A DNA stretch of 47,204 nt from Anoxybacillus pushchinoensis (GTDB taxonomy: Bacteria; Bacillota; Bacilli; Bacillales; Anoxybacillaceae): contig NZ_FOJQ01000015.1 of NCBI RefSeq assembly GCF_900111795.1, forward strand, positions 1 through 47,204, written 5' to 3'. Under the pieces are notes generated by a model, which worked only from the letters and a program-made list of their open reading frames with translations, had not been told where the DNA came from and did not search any database. Position numbers and translations under genes: made by a program. Positions 1-7,620 of the stretch are shown here, in pieces (the stretch's first letter is position 1; every line of letters starts with the position of its first letter).

Positions 1-756
1 CGAGAAATGGCACAATCGTCCTCTACATCAGCGTTATTCGGTTTTATATTTGGATGGTTTATACGTAAAACTTCGTCGCGAAACCGTGGAGAAAGAAGTC
101 ATTTATGTGGTGTTAGGGGTGAACGAAGAAGGATATCGCGAAATTCTTGATTTCTTTGTGGGAGGACAAGAAAGCGCCTATGTATGGCAGGAAATCCTTC
201 AACACCTCTATCAAAGAGGCGTCAAGGAAGTGCTTCTGGGCGTATTCGATGGACTACCGGGGTTGGAGGAAGCCTTTAAGGCGGTTTATCCGAAAGCCGA
301 TGTGCAGCGCTGTGTCGTTCACAAAGTCCGCAACACGCTCCATCGTGTTCGGAAAAAGATCAATTTGAAGTGGCAGAGGATCTGAAACTGATTTATCGCG
401 CGCCGAATAAGGAGATGGCGTTACAAATGTTTCAACAGTTTGAGTCGAAATGGTCCAGCAAGTATCCGAGAGAAGTTCAATCTTGGGCCAATGAGTTGGA
501 TGTCCTCCTTACATTTATGGATTATCCAAGCAGTATTCGAAGTGTGATTTATACGACCAATGCCATCGAACGAACGATCAAGGAAATTCGGAAACGCCTA
601 AAACCGATGAACAGTTTGAATAGTTTAGAAGCCGCTGAAAAAATCGTGTATTTGACCATTCAAGATTTTAATGAGAAATGGGCAGGGCGAAAGTTGCGAG
701 GATTTGCCGAAGCGCATGAAGCCCTTCAACGAATGTTTGAAGAACGTTATTTTTAA
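1..756 (+). pseudogene. IS256-family (mutator-type) transposase, 5' end outside window, frameshifted
   Basis: This is the C-terminal two thirds of a DDE transposase. The reading frame is open from base 2 and carries LDGLYVKLRR, which holds the first catalytic Asp. It is followed by VFDGLPGLEEAF with the second Asp and by the family-typical CVVHKVRN. The last part, from about base 358 in another frame, has TNAIERTIKEIRKR with the catalytic Glu and ends naturally in FEERYF. The two parts join only if one G is restored at about 356-360 (AAAAAGAT where AAAAAGGAT is expected). The single-base loss should inactivate the protein unless it is bypassed by ribosomal frameshifting or is a sequencing error. 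Confidence 0.88.
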
Positions 757-796
757 CCAAATATTGTAAATAAACAAAATAAGGGGATTCTCCCTT

Positions 797-834
797 TCCA
801 CACAAGAGACTGAATATTCAGTCTCTTGTGTGGA
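797..834. repeat. 38-bp perfect palindrome downstream of the transposase
   Basis: Two 19-base arms meet with no spacer: the left arm starts TCCACACAAGAGACTGAAT and the right arm is its exact reverse complement. It lies 41 bp after the transposase stop and inside the likely IS end. It could form a long hairpin that stops transcription leaving or entering the element, though no clean T-run follows. Confidence 0.75.
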
Positions 835-892
835 GGAAACCAGTCTCCCCTCTATTCTAAATCTATTTCAGGGATACCCTATCTATTTTACA

Positions 893-916
893 TTACACAA
901 AATTCTTGACGGTACC
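893..916. repeat. Probable terminal inverted repeat (right end) of the IS256-family element
   Basis: The segment contains ACACAAAATTCTTGACGG. It resembles the TTACACAAAAT-TTGACA ends I remember for IS256-family elements in Bacillaceae, and it sits at the expected distance after the transposase. The left end lies outside the window, so the pair cannot be compared and the exact boundary is uncertain. Confidence 0.4.
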
Positions 917-949
917 AATTTCACATACGCAAATGTTATAAAACAACTA

Positions 950-979
950 TTGACAAATATATATCTGTTATAATACAAT
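950..979 (+). promoter_or_regulatory. Putative sigma-A promoter for the YhfH-like gene
   Basis: TTGACA at 950-955 is followed after 18 bp by TACAAT at 974-979. An overlapping TATAAT at 969-974 lies too close to this -35 box. The promoter is 33 bp upstream of the small gene's start codon and just outside the IS end. Confidence 0.55.
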
Positions 980-1011
980 AAAGTCAACAAAAGCGAAGGG
1001 GATGGGGAGTT

Positions 1012-1143
1012 ATGTTAGAAAAAATGTCTGAATTTTATAAAAAGCTGCCACCGAAAACATGTTGCGAGTGCGGCGAAGAAATGGAAGAACAACATGAATG
1101 TTACGGAAATGTTTGTGCGCAATGTTTAAACGTCACTTGTTAA
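1012..1143 (+). CDS. yhfH: YhfH-like zinc-ribbon miniprotein (43 aa)
   Basis: A 43-codon frame starts at ATG 1012 after a purine-rich ribosome binding site (GGGGATGGGGAG). The protein begins MLEKMSEFYKKLPPKTCCEC and continues with EQHECYGNVCAQC. The paired CxxC knuckles and the ECYGN core match the YhfH family of small Bacillaceae proteins as I remember it. The likely zinc ligands are the Cys of CCEC and CAQC. The function is unknown. It has its own promoter and a strong terminator, and it sits between an IS remnant and the sugar operon on the opposite strand. Confidence 0.8.
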   Translation: MLEKMSEFYKKLPPKTCCECGEEMEEQHECYGNVCAQCLNVTC

Positions 1144-1180
1144 AGTAAAAAAGCAGCCACATTGGCTGCTTTTTTACTTT
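1142..1180. terminator. Bidirectional intrinsic terminator
   Basis: A 17-bp perfect stem (GCAGCC/GGCTGC core) with loop ACATT is flanked by A and T runs on both sides. It can therefore end the YhfH-like transcript on the plus strand and the sugar operon on the minus strand. Confidence 0.9.
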
Positions 1181-2883
1181 AATTTATAAACGCGTGCTTC
1201 ATACGGTTTTAGCACGATCGTGTCAATCGATTCGTTTTCATCAACCGCATAGTTGCTAATGAGCAGTTGTTTTTCCGTAAACGTGATGTGGGACGGCAAT
1301 GTAAATGTTGGCTGCTCGCTGCTAAAGTTTGTGATGACAAGCAGCTGCTCATCGTTCAACTTGCGCACGTATGCGTAAATTTGCTCATCATCTTCAAGCA
1401 ACAGTTCATATGATCCGTATACGATAATTGGATGCTCTTTTCGGAGACGAATGAGCTTTTTGTAGTAGTGGAAGATGGAATTTTCATCTTTTAATGCTTG
1501 CTCGACGTTAATATCGCGATAGTTTGGATTGACGTCAATCCACGGCGTACCCGTCGTAAATCCTGCATGTTCTGTCGCATCCCATTGCATCGGTGTGCGC
1601 GCATTATCGCGACCGCGGTAATGAATCGCTTTTAAAATTTTCTCTGGTTCTTCCCCTTTATTGACAACAACATCGTTCCATAAATTAATCGTTTCAACGT
1701 CGCGATAATATTCGATCGACGGGAAAGCGACGTTCGTCATCCCGATTTCTTGCCCTTGATAAATGTATGGCGTTCCTTGCATCATATGCAACCATGTTGC
1801 CAACATTTTTGCACTTTCTACCCGATACGTTTTGTCATCGCCAAAACGCGAAACAGAGCGTGGCTGGTCATGGTTTTCTAAATAGAGTGAGTTCCACCCT
1901 TTTCCGTGAAGTTCCACTTGCCACTTGCTCATAATTTTTTTCAAATCTGTTAATTTCCACGGTTGAATGTCCCACTTGCCGAGATGGCTACCCGGTTTCG
2001 AATCGACGTCCATATGCTCAAATTGAAACAACATATTCATTACGCCATCTTGCTCGTTCGTAAACCGAATGGCATCGTCTGTCGTTACCATCGGCGTTTC
2101 TCCGACCGTCATAATGTCATATTTACTTAACACTTTCTCTTTCATTTCACGCAAATAGTCCATTAACTTCGGTCCGTTCACAAAATATTGTCCGCCCCAT
2201 TGATAACGATCATTGTCATTCGTCACCGGAGCATCTGGCAACCCTTCCACTTTTGATAATAAGTTAATGACGTCCATCCGAAATCCGTCAATGCCACGAT
2301 CTAACCACCATGTCATCATCTTGAAAATTTCTTCGCGCACCTTTTCATTTTCCCAGTTTAAATCTGGTTGCTTTTTCGAAAATAAATGCAAATAATATTC
2401 CCCTGTTGCTTCATCGTACTGCCATGCTGAGCCGCTAAAAAATGATTGCCAGTTGTTCGGCTCTTTCCCATCTTTCCCCGGACGCCAAATGTAATAGTCG
2501 CGATACGGATTATCTTTCGACTTACGTGATTCAACAAACCAATAATGTTCATCGGACGTATGGTTGACGACTAAATCCATCACTAATTTCATCCCGCGGG
2601 CATGCATTTCGCGCAGCAGTTCGTCCCAGTCAGCGAGCGTGCCAAATTCGTCCATAATGTCTTGGTAATCGCTAATATCGTAGCCGTTATCGTCGTTTGG
2701 TGACTTATAAACAGGCGACAGCCAAACGACATCGACACCGAGCTCTTGTAAATAATCTAGCTTTTCAATAATGCCGCGCAAATCACCGATGCCATCCCCG
2801 TTTGAATCTTTAAAACTGCGCGGATAAATTTGATACACGACTGCTTCTTTCCACCATTGTTTCATTTTTGGAATCGATTCCAT
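1174..2883 (-). CDS. malL: Oligo-1,6-glucosidase / alpha-glucosidase, GH13 (569 aa)
   Basis: This cytoplasmic GH13 enzyme releases glucose from the non-reducing end of short alpha-glucosides. The TIM-barrel motifs are complete: nucleophile Asp204 in DGFRMDV, acid/base Glu262 in TVGETP and transition-state Asp339 in ENHDQPR, plus DNARTPMQWD. The start has AAGGGG 8 nt upstream, and a second Met at residue 7 is possible. The residue after the nucleophile is Val, which family work links to alpha-1,6 preference (isomaltose, panose, isomaltulose). The gene is the last of the minus-strand sugar operon, 18 bp after the permease gene. The second GH13 enzyme at 43401 has Ala in this place. Confidence 0.93.
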   Translation of the reverse strand: MESIPKMKQWWKEAVVYQIYPRSFKDSNGDGIGDLRGIIEKLDYLQELGVDVVWLSPVYKSPNDDNGYDISDYQDIMDEFGTLADWDELLREMHARGMKLVMDLVVNHTSDEHYWFVESRKSKDNPYRDYYIWRPGKDGKEPNNWQSFFSGSAWQYDEATGEYYLHLFSKKQPDLNWENEKVREEIFKMMTWWLDRGIDGFRMDVINLLSKVEGLPDAPVTNDNDRYQWGGQYFVNGPKLMDYLREMKEKVLSKYDIMTVGETPMVTTDDAIRFTNEQDGVMNMLFQFEHMDVDSKPGSHLGKWDIQPWKLTDLKKIMSKWQVELHGKGWNSLYLENHDQPRSVSRFGDDKTYRVESAKMLATWLHMMQGTPYIYQGQEIGMTNVAFPSIEYYRDVETINLWNDVVVNKGEEPEKILKAIHYRGRDNARTPMQWDATEHAGFTTGTPWIDVNPNYRDINVEQALKDENSIFHYYKKLIRLRKEHPIIVYGSYELLLEDDEQIYAYVRKLNDEQLLVITNFSSEQPTFTLPSHITFTEKQLLISNYAVDENESIDTIVLKPYEARVYKLK

Positions 2884-2901
2884 CTTCTTTTCCCCTTTCC
2901 A

Positions 2902-3729
2902 TTATTCTTTTACTGAACCGGACGTTAAGCCCGATACGATGCGGCGTTGGAATAATAATACCATAATAACGAGCGGAATCGTAACGATAACTGTTGCAGC
3001 TGAAATTTCGCCCCATGGAATCGTATATTGCCCTTGGAACATTGCGATCCCAACCGGTACCGTTTTATAATTTTCTGCTGTGTTAATTGTTAAAGCGAAT
3101 AAAAATTCGTTCCATGCCGCAATAAACACGAGAATGGACGTTGTGAAAATGCCTGGTACAGCTAACGGCAAAATGACTTTAAAATACGTCTGCAACGGTG
3201 TTGCGCCGTCCATTTTCGCCGCTTCTTCTAAATCGAACGGAATTTTACGGAAAAACGTCACTAATAGCCAAATCGAAAGCGGCAACGCAAACGTCGTATA
3301 TGGAATAATTAAGCCTAAATAACTATTCGTTAGCCCAAACTTTTTAACAAACATATAAATTGGAGAAATCGTCGCGATTTGCGGAAACATCGAAACAGAT
3401 AAAACGATGCCAAGAATGATCGATTTCCCTTTAAAATCTAAACGGGCGATCGCATATGCAGCAAACGCTGCTACAAATACAGTATATACGGTTGTAATTG
3501 TCGCAATGACTGTGCTGTTCCATAAATATTTTAAAAACGGATAATTGACGAAAACAGAGACGTAACTTTTTAACGTCGGATGGCTCGTAAACCAATTAAA
3601 CGCCTCATCTCCAAACAATTCCGTCAACGGCTTAATTGAACTTAATAAAATCCACAAAAATGGAAACATGATTAAAAAAACGAAAACAAATAAAAACACG
3701 TAAAACAATGGCCCGGCTTTCTTTTGCAT
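2902..3729 (-). CDS. malG: Sugar ABC transporter permease, MalG/MdxG type (275 aa)
   Basis: This is an inner permease subunit of a carbohydrate ABC importer (CUT1 class). About six membrane helices are visible, the first at residues 8-30. The cytoplasmic EAA loop near residues 170-190 reads EAAKMDGATPLQTYFKVILP, the contact site for the ATPase. The start ATG follows AGGAGGTG. It lies 11 bp after the MalF-like gene and is translated after it. No ATPase gene is in the operon, so the partner is probably the MsmX-type protein at 29911. The substrate is inferred to be maltose, trehalose or a related alpha-glucoside. Confidence 0.9.
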   Translation of the reverse strand: MQKKAGPLFYVFLFVFVFLIMFPFLWILLSSIKPLTELFGDEAFNWFTSHPTLKSYVSVFVNYPFLKYLWNSTVIATITTVYTVFVAAFAAYAIARLDFKGKSIILGIVLSVSMFPQIATISPIYMFVKKFGLTNSYLGLIIPYTTFALPLSIWLLVTFFRKIPFDLEEAAKMDGATPLQTYFKVILPLAVPGIFTTSILVFIAAWNEFLFALTINTAENYKTVPVGIAMFQGQYTIPWGEISAATVIVTIPLVIMVLLFQRRIVSGLTSGSVKE

Positions 3730-3740
3730 CGTCGCACCTC

Positions 3741-5036
3741 CTATTTTCGATCAGAAATGAGGTCAGCACCTAAAATCTTAATGTAAATCGTCGAAATAAT
3801 CGCTACGCAAATAAAGACGATTACCGCTAACGCTGAACCGCCACCGAAGTTTGTTTGTGAGAACATGACTTTATATGCTAAAATCGAAATCGTTTCTGTC
3901 GAGTTCGCTGGTCCGCCGCCTGTCAATACGAAAATTAAGTCAAATACACGAAACGCATCAAGCGTACGGAACAAGAGTGCAACAAGAATGCTTGACTTTA
4001 AAAGAGGTAGCGTAATTTTGACGAACTGTTGCCACTTTGTCGCTCCGTCAATCGATGCCGCCTCGTATAGTGAACTTGGAATCGTCTGCAAACCTGCTAG
4101 CAGCAATAATGCCATGTATGGAGTCGTTTTCCACACGTCAGCGAAAATGACAGCAAACATTGCTCCTGTTCCTGTCGTGAGTAGCTCACTCATATCATTA
4201 ATAATTCCGATATCCGCGAAGTATTTTGCAACAATTCCGTTTTGTCCATCATATAAAAATTTCCACATTAACGCGGATACGGCTGTCGGAATTGCCCACG
4301 GAATTAAAATCGTTGCTCGGACAAGTCCGCGTCCAAAAAACGCTTTATTAATCAACAGCGCGATCGCTAAACCGAGCACTAATTCAATGGATACAGAAAT
4401 AACCGTAAACACAGTTGTGTTCCAAAGCGCTTTCCATAAACGGGAGTCGCTCAAATAGTTTTTGTAATGTGCTAAACCGACAAAGTTCGGTTCAATAACC
4501 GCCCCGCTTAATCCGTTTGCAAGCCCTGTTAATTTGTCCCCTTGTTTTAATTGTCCGTTTTCGTTTAATGTCTTTAATGTTTGTTTCGTTTCGCTAATCG
4601 TTTTTGTTAAATGTTGTGCCGCTTCTTCATCAATAGAAACAATTTTGAGCTCTTCACTCGGCACTTCAAAATTGTTCAAAATCTCATCAACTTGTTCATA
4701 TCGTTTTGCTGCTTCTTTATCCGCGCGAATTTCCTCATCAACTTGTTGCAATTTTTCTTGCAACGATTCCAGCTGTTCTTTTTCCGCATCCGTTGCTTGG
4801 GCTATCTCTTGCTTTAATGCGCTCATTAAAAATGGATAATTTTCTAAATATCGCTCTAAGTTTAAGCTGTAATCAAGATGGAGAGCTGATTTCGCTGGGT
4901 TGTTCAGACGATAGTCAAATAAACTGAAATAAAATGACTGAATGACTGGCCAAATGGCAACAGCTAAAATAAGCAAAAGCGACGGAGCAACAAGAATATA
5001 CGCTAAACGGCGCTCCGATTTTTTTTCGTTTTTCAC
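3741..5036 (-). CDS. malF: Sugar ABC transporter permease, MalF/MdxF type, with long extracytoplasmic insert (431 aa)
   Basis: This is the second membrane subunit of the importer. The first helix is at about residues 10-32. A hydrophilic segment of about 150 residues (45-195) follows and is rich in Glu, Lys and Gln, with a stretch (about 70-160) that looks coiled-coil. The remaining helices and the EAA loop (EAASIDGATKWQQFVKITLP) follow. MdxF of B. subtilis is of similar length. The start is GTG with AAGGGGG 8 nt upstream; the next possible starts are far inside. It is preceded by an intercistronic hairpin after the binding-protein gene. Confidence 0.9.
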   Translation of the reverse strand: MKNEKKSERRLAYILVAPSLLLILAVAIWPVIQSFYFSLFDYRLNNPAKSALHLDYSLNLERYLENYPFLMSALKQEIAQATDAEKEQLESLQEKLQQVDEEIRADKEAAKRYEQVDEILNNFEVPSEELKIVSIDEEAAQHLTKTISETKQTLKTLNENGQLKQGDKLTGLANGLSGAVIEPNFVGLAHYKNYLSDSRLWKALWNTTVFTVISVSIELVLGLAIALLINKAFFGRGLVRATILIPWAIPTAVSALMWKFLYDGQNGIVAKYFADIGIINDMSELLTTGTGAMFAVIFADVWKTTPYMALLLLAGLQTIPSSLYEAASIDGATKWQQFVKITLPLLKSSILVALLFRTLDAFRVFDLIFVLTGGGPANSTETISILAYKVMFSQTNFGGGSALAVIVFICVAIISTIYIKILGADLISDRK

Positions 5037-5064
5037 TCGTTGTTCCCCCTTTATGCAAAGGATT

Positions 5065-5097
5065 TAGCCTTCAGCGCTCATATGAGGCTGAAGGCTA
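5065..5097 (-). repeat. Intercistronic hairpin between binding-protein and permease genes
   Basis: An 11-bp perfect stem (TAGCCTTCAGC with GCTGAAGGCTA) encloses the palindrome CTCATATGAG. No T-run follows on the minus strand, so it is more likely an mRNA-stabilising or processing element than a terminator. In comparable operons such structures keep the binding-protein transcript in excess of the permeases. Confidence 0.75.
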
Positions 5098-5105
5098 ATG
5101 TGCAA

Positions 5106-6413
5106 CTACTGCATAACTGCTTTAATTTCTTTTTCCATGTTCGCCACGGCCTCTTCGACTGTAATTTGCCCCGCAATTGCTTTTGATACGTTAATTTGAA
5201 TAATTTCAGATACTTCTGGATAGTTCGGTACAACTGGACGTGGTACTGCTGCATTTAATCCGTCAACAAATCCTTGTTCTGCAAAGAATGGGTTCGCTTT
5301 TAACACTTCTTCGTCTTTAAATAGTTCTGGAAGCGTTGGTGCTAAACCGCCGTAAATCGCAGAAATTTTTTGACCTTCTGGACCAGTCATAAATTTCACA
5401 AATTCCCAAGCTGCTTCTTTATTTTTCGAATATGCGTTAATTGCTGTCATCCATCCACCTAATGCAGCAGCTGACCCTTTATCACCCGCTGGTAGTGGCG
5501 CAACGCCGACTTTGTCAACGATTTTTGATTGTTCTGGATCGTTTGCTAACGCGTATTGGTATGGCCAGTTGCGAATAAATGGCGATTGACCTTCAATAAA
5601 CGCTGTATGAGATTCTGGTTCTGTAAATGTCGTAATGTTGCTTGGCACAACGTCAGACGTTGCAATTTCAACAAGCTTTTTCAATCCCTTAATTGTTTCA
5701 GGGCTGTTGACGACTACATTGTTGTTTTCATCAACAATTTTTCCGCCGTATGCCGCAATAAATTCAATCGCATTACATACTAACCCTTCATATTGTTTCG
5801 CTTGCATTAAGTAGCCAAATTGTGTGCCACCTTGTCCTTTAAACTCACGTGCAGCTGTCAACAACTCATCCCAAGTTTTTGGTACTTTCTCCTCTGGTAC
5901 GATGTCTTTACGATAAAATAATAGTCCTGTGTCAATAAACTTCGGCATCGCCCATTGTTTTCCATCGAAATTCCCAGCGGCAAGCGCACCTTGGTTGTAT
6001 GCACTTAAATCAATGCCATCTTTTTCGATGAAACGATCAAGCGGAAGAACGTATCCAGCTTGTGCAAACTCTGCTGGCCAAACGACGTCTAAATCCATGA
6101 CGTCAATTTCAGACGACTTCGCATTTAACATCGTCACGTATGCATCATGCTGAGCCCCTGTGTCTGAAGGCATTTCGCGGAACTCTACTTTAATGTTTGG
6201 ATATTTTGCTTCAAACGCTTTGACAATTTCTTCAGTTGCTTTTGTCGCATCTTTACCACGAGCATAAACGATTTTTACAACTTCTTCCGATTTTTTTGTA
6301 TCATCGTTTTTGTCCGTTGTTTCTTTCGTCCCTGTGTCTTGACCGCTAGAGCATGCTGTCAATCCGAGCGTAAGTGCTAGCAATGCAGAAGAAAATTTCG
6401 TTACCTTCTTCAT
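5106..6413 (-). CDS. malE: Extracellular solute-binding lipoprotein, trehalose/maltose type (435 aa)
   Basis: This is the substrate receptor of the ABC importer. A lipoprotein signal peptide ends in the lipobox LTAC, with Cys21 as the lipidated residue, followed by a Ser/Gly/Asp/Lys-rich linker. The mature part has the family 1 binding-protein fold. Several segments (QYEGLVCNAIEF, RNWPYQYAL, AALGGW, AVPRPVVPNYPEVSEIIQ) closely resemble, from memory, the trehalose/maltose-binding protein of Thermococcus and related Thermus proteins more than E. coli MalE. A good AAGGGGGA ribosome site precedes ATG. It lies 35 bp after the LacI-type gene with no room for a separate promoter except inside that gene. 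Confidence 0.9.
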   Translation of the reverse strand: MKKVTKFSSALLALTLGLTACSSGQDTGTKETTDKNDDTKKSEEVVKIVYARGKDATKATEEIVKAFEAKYPNIKVEFREMPSDTGAQHDAYVTMLNAKSSEIDVMDLDVVWPAEFAQAGYVLPLDRFIEKDGIDLSAYNQGALAAGNFDGKQWAMPKFIDTGLLFYRKDIVPEEKVPKTWDELLTAAREFKGQGGTQFGYLMQAKQYEGLVCNAIEFIAAYGGKIVDENNNVVVNSPETIKGLKKLVEIATSDVVPSNITTFTEPESHTAFIEGQSPFIRNWPYQYALANDPEQSKIVDKVGVAPLPAGDKGSAAALGGWMTAINAYSKNKEAAWEFVKFMTGPEGQKISAIYGGLAPTLPELFKDEEVLKANPFFAEQGFVDGLNAAVPRPVVPNYPEVSEIIQINVSKAIAGQITVEEAVANMEKEIKAVMQ

Positions 6414-6448
6414 GAAAAATCCCCCTTATATTTAAATTGGAATGTATG

Positions 6449-7468
6449 TCAAGCTTCACGTTGATGAAGCTTGCTACCAAGCGTTGATGCGCGCACAATA
6501 AGCTGAAGTGGAAACTCGTAAATTTCCTTTGTTTCATATTTTTTTGTTTGAATTTTTTCAACGATCACATCCACTGCTTTTTGCGCCATTTGTTTCACCG
6601 GTTGATGCACCGTCGTAATTGTCGGATTCGTTAACTCTGTAATAGCTTGATTATCGAAACCGACGACTGCTAAGTCTTCAGGGATACGATAGCCGCATTT
6701 CACCGCTTCCGATATAATGCCAGCGGCCACTTCATCGCTTCCAGTAAATACGGCGGTCGGTCGCTCTGAAAGCTCCATCATTTTTTGGAATACACGCTTC
6801 CCGTCTGCGATATGAAATGCATCGCGAAAAGCATACTGCTCATGAAATGAAACTTTATACTCCGCCAGCGCCTTTTTAAAACCGATTTCACGCGACTTTG
6901 CCACATTGCTTCGATAACCGCCGGAACAGTATGCGATTTTCGTATGGCCTTGTTCGAGCAAATGTTTTGTCGCTATGTATCCCCCGTATACTTGATCGAG
7001 CCGAACCGTTGGAACGTTTGCACGATCATCAAACTCATTGCAAAGGACAATCGGCCCGTATTGCAAAAAAGGTTTTAGCTTTTTCCATTCATTTTGAATA
7101 GAAGCTAAAATAACACCATCTACTTGTTTCGTTTTTAATAAATTCATATAGTTTAACTCTTTTTCAGGCGAATAGCGCGTCTGACAAATAATAAGCTGGT
7201 AGCCATATTCGGCTGCCGCAATTTCTGTCGCTTCTACAAGTTCGCTGAAAAAAGGATTTGTAATACGCGGAATAAATAGCGCTAAAATGCTCGTTTTTTG
7301 ATTCCGCAAACTTCTAGCCGATGAATTTGGTACATACCCTAGCTTTTCCATCGCTTCAAGCACGAGCTTTCGTTTCTCTTCTGACACGTACGGGTGATTG
7401 TTAATAACGCGCGAAACCGTCGTCCGTGAAAGCCCTGTTAGCTTGGCGACATCTTCAATCGTCGCCAT
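6449..7468 (-). CDS. LacI-family transcriptional regulator (339 aa)
   Basis: This is probably the sugar-responsive repressor of this operon. The N-terminal helix-turn-helix (MATIEDVAKLTGLSRTTVSR) is followed by the hinge helix PNSSARSLR and a periplasmic-binding-like effector domain with FTGSDEVAAG and VVGFDN. The start was set at ATG 7468, where the protein begins in the usual MATIEDVAK. An ATG six codons upstream lacks a ribosome site, whereas AGGGGG lies 8-9 nt before 7468. It is the first gene of the operon. The promoter and an operator-like palindrome lie just upstream, suggesting autoregulation and control of the transporter genes. Confidence 0.92.
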   Translation of the reverse strand: MATIEDVAKLTGLSRTTVSRVINNHPYVSEEKRKLVLEAMEKLGYVPNSSARSLRNQKTSILALFIPRITNPFFSELVEATEIAAAEYGYQLIICQTRYSPEKELNYMNLLKTKQVDGVILASIQNEWKKLKPFLQYGPIVLCNEFDDRANVPTVRLDQVYGGYIATKHLLEQGHTKIAYCSGGYRSNVAKSREIGFKKALAEYKVSFHEQYAFRDAFHIADGKRVFQKMMELSERPTAVFTGSDEVAAGIISEAVKCGYRIPEDLAVVGFDNQAITELTNPTITTVHQPVKQMAQKAVDVIVEKIQTKKYETKEIYEFPLQLIVRASTLGSKLHQREA

Positions 7469-7505
7469 CCTCCCATCCCCCCTCATTCCAATCGAAAAGA
7501 AACGA

Positions 7506-7521
7506 ATGAAATCGTTTTCAT
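7506..7521. promoter_or_regulatory. CRE / LacI-type operator overlapping the sugar-operon promoter
   Basis: ATGAAATCGTTTTCAT fits every position of the WTGNAANCGNWWNCAW catabolite-response consensus. It lies 7 bp downstream of the -10 box of the minus-strand promoter, so it is placed to block initiation. LacI-family operators look similar, so CcpA or the operon's own regulator, or both, may bind here. Confidence 0.7.
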
Positions 7522-7527
7522 ACTTAT

Positions 7528-7556
7528 ATTATACGCACATCACCTTGTATATGCAA
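7528..7556 (-). promoter_or_regulatory. Sigma-A promoter of the sugar operon
   Basis: On the minus strand TTGCAT (7551-7556) and TATAAT (7528-7533) are separated by exactly 17 bp. The start site would fall at or beside the CRE-like site, about 40-50 nt before the regulator's start codon. Confidence 0.75.
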
Positions 7557-7589
7557 ATTAATTTTTTTAAAATTTTTTTCATCAAAAAA

Positions 7590-7620
7590 AGCTTCTGAAG
7601 CATATTACGCCTCAGAAGCT
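7590..7620 (-). terminator. Intrinsic terminator of yhgE
   Basis: On the minus strand AGCTTCTGA pairs with TCAGAAGCT around a 13-nt loop, followed by seven T. The stem overlaps the last codons of the upstream gene. Confidence 0.85.

Noticed and set aside
3865-4458. 197-codon plus-strand frame opposite the MalF-like gene
   Set aside because: It is antisense to a well-supported permease, has no family features and no ribosome site.
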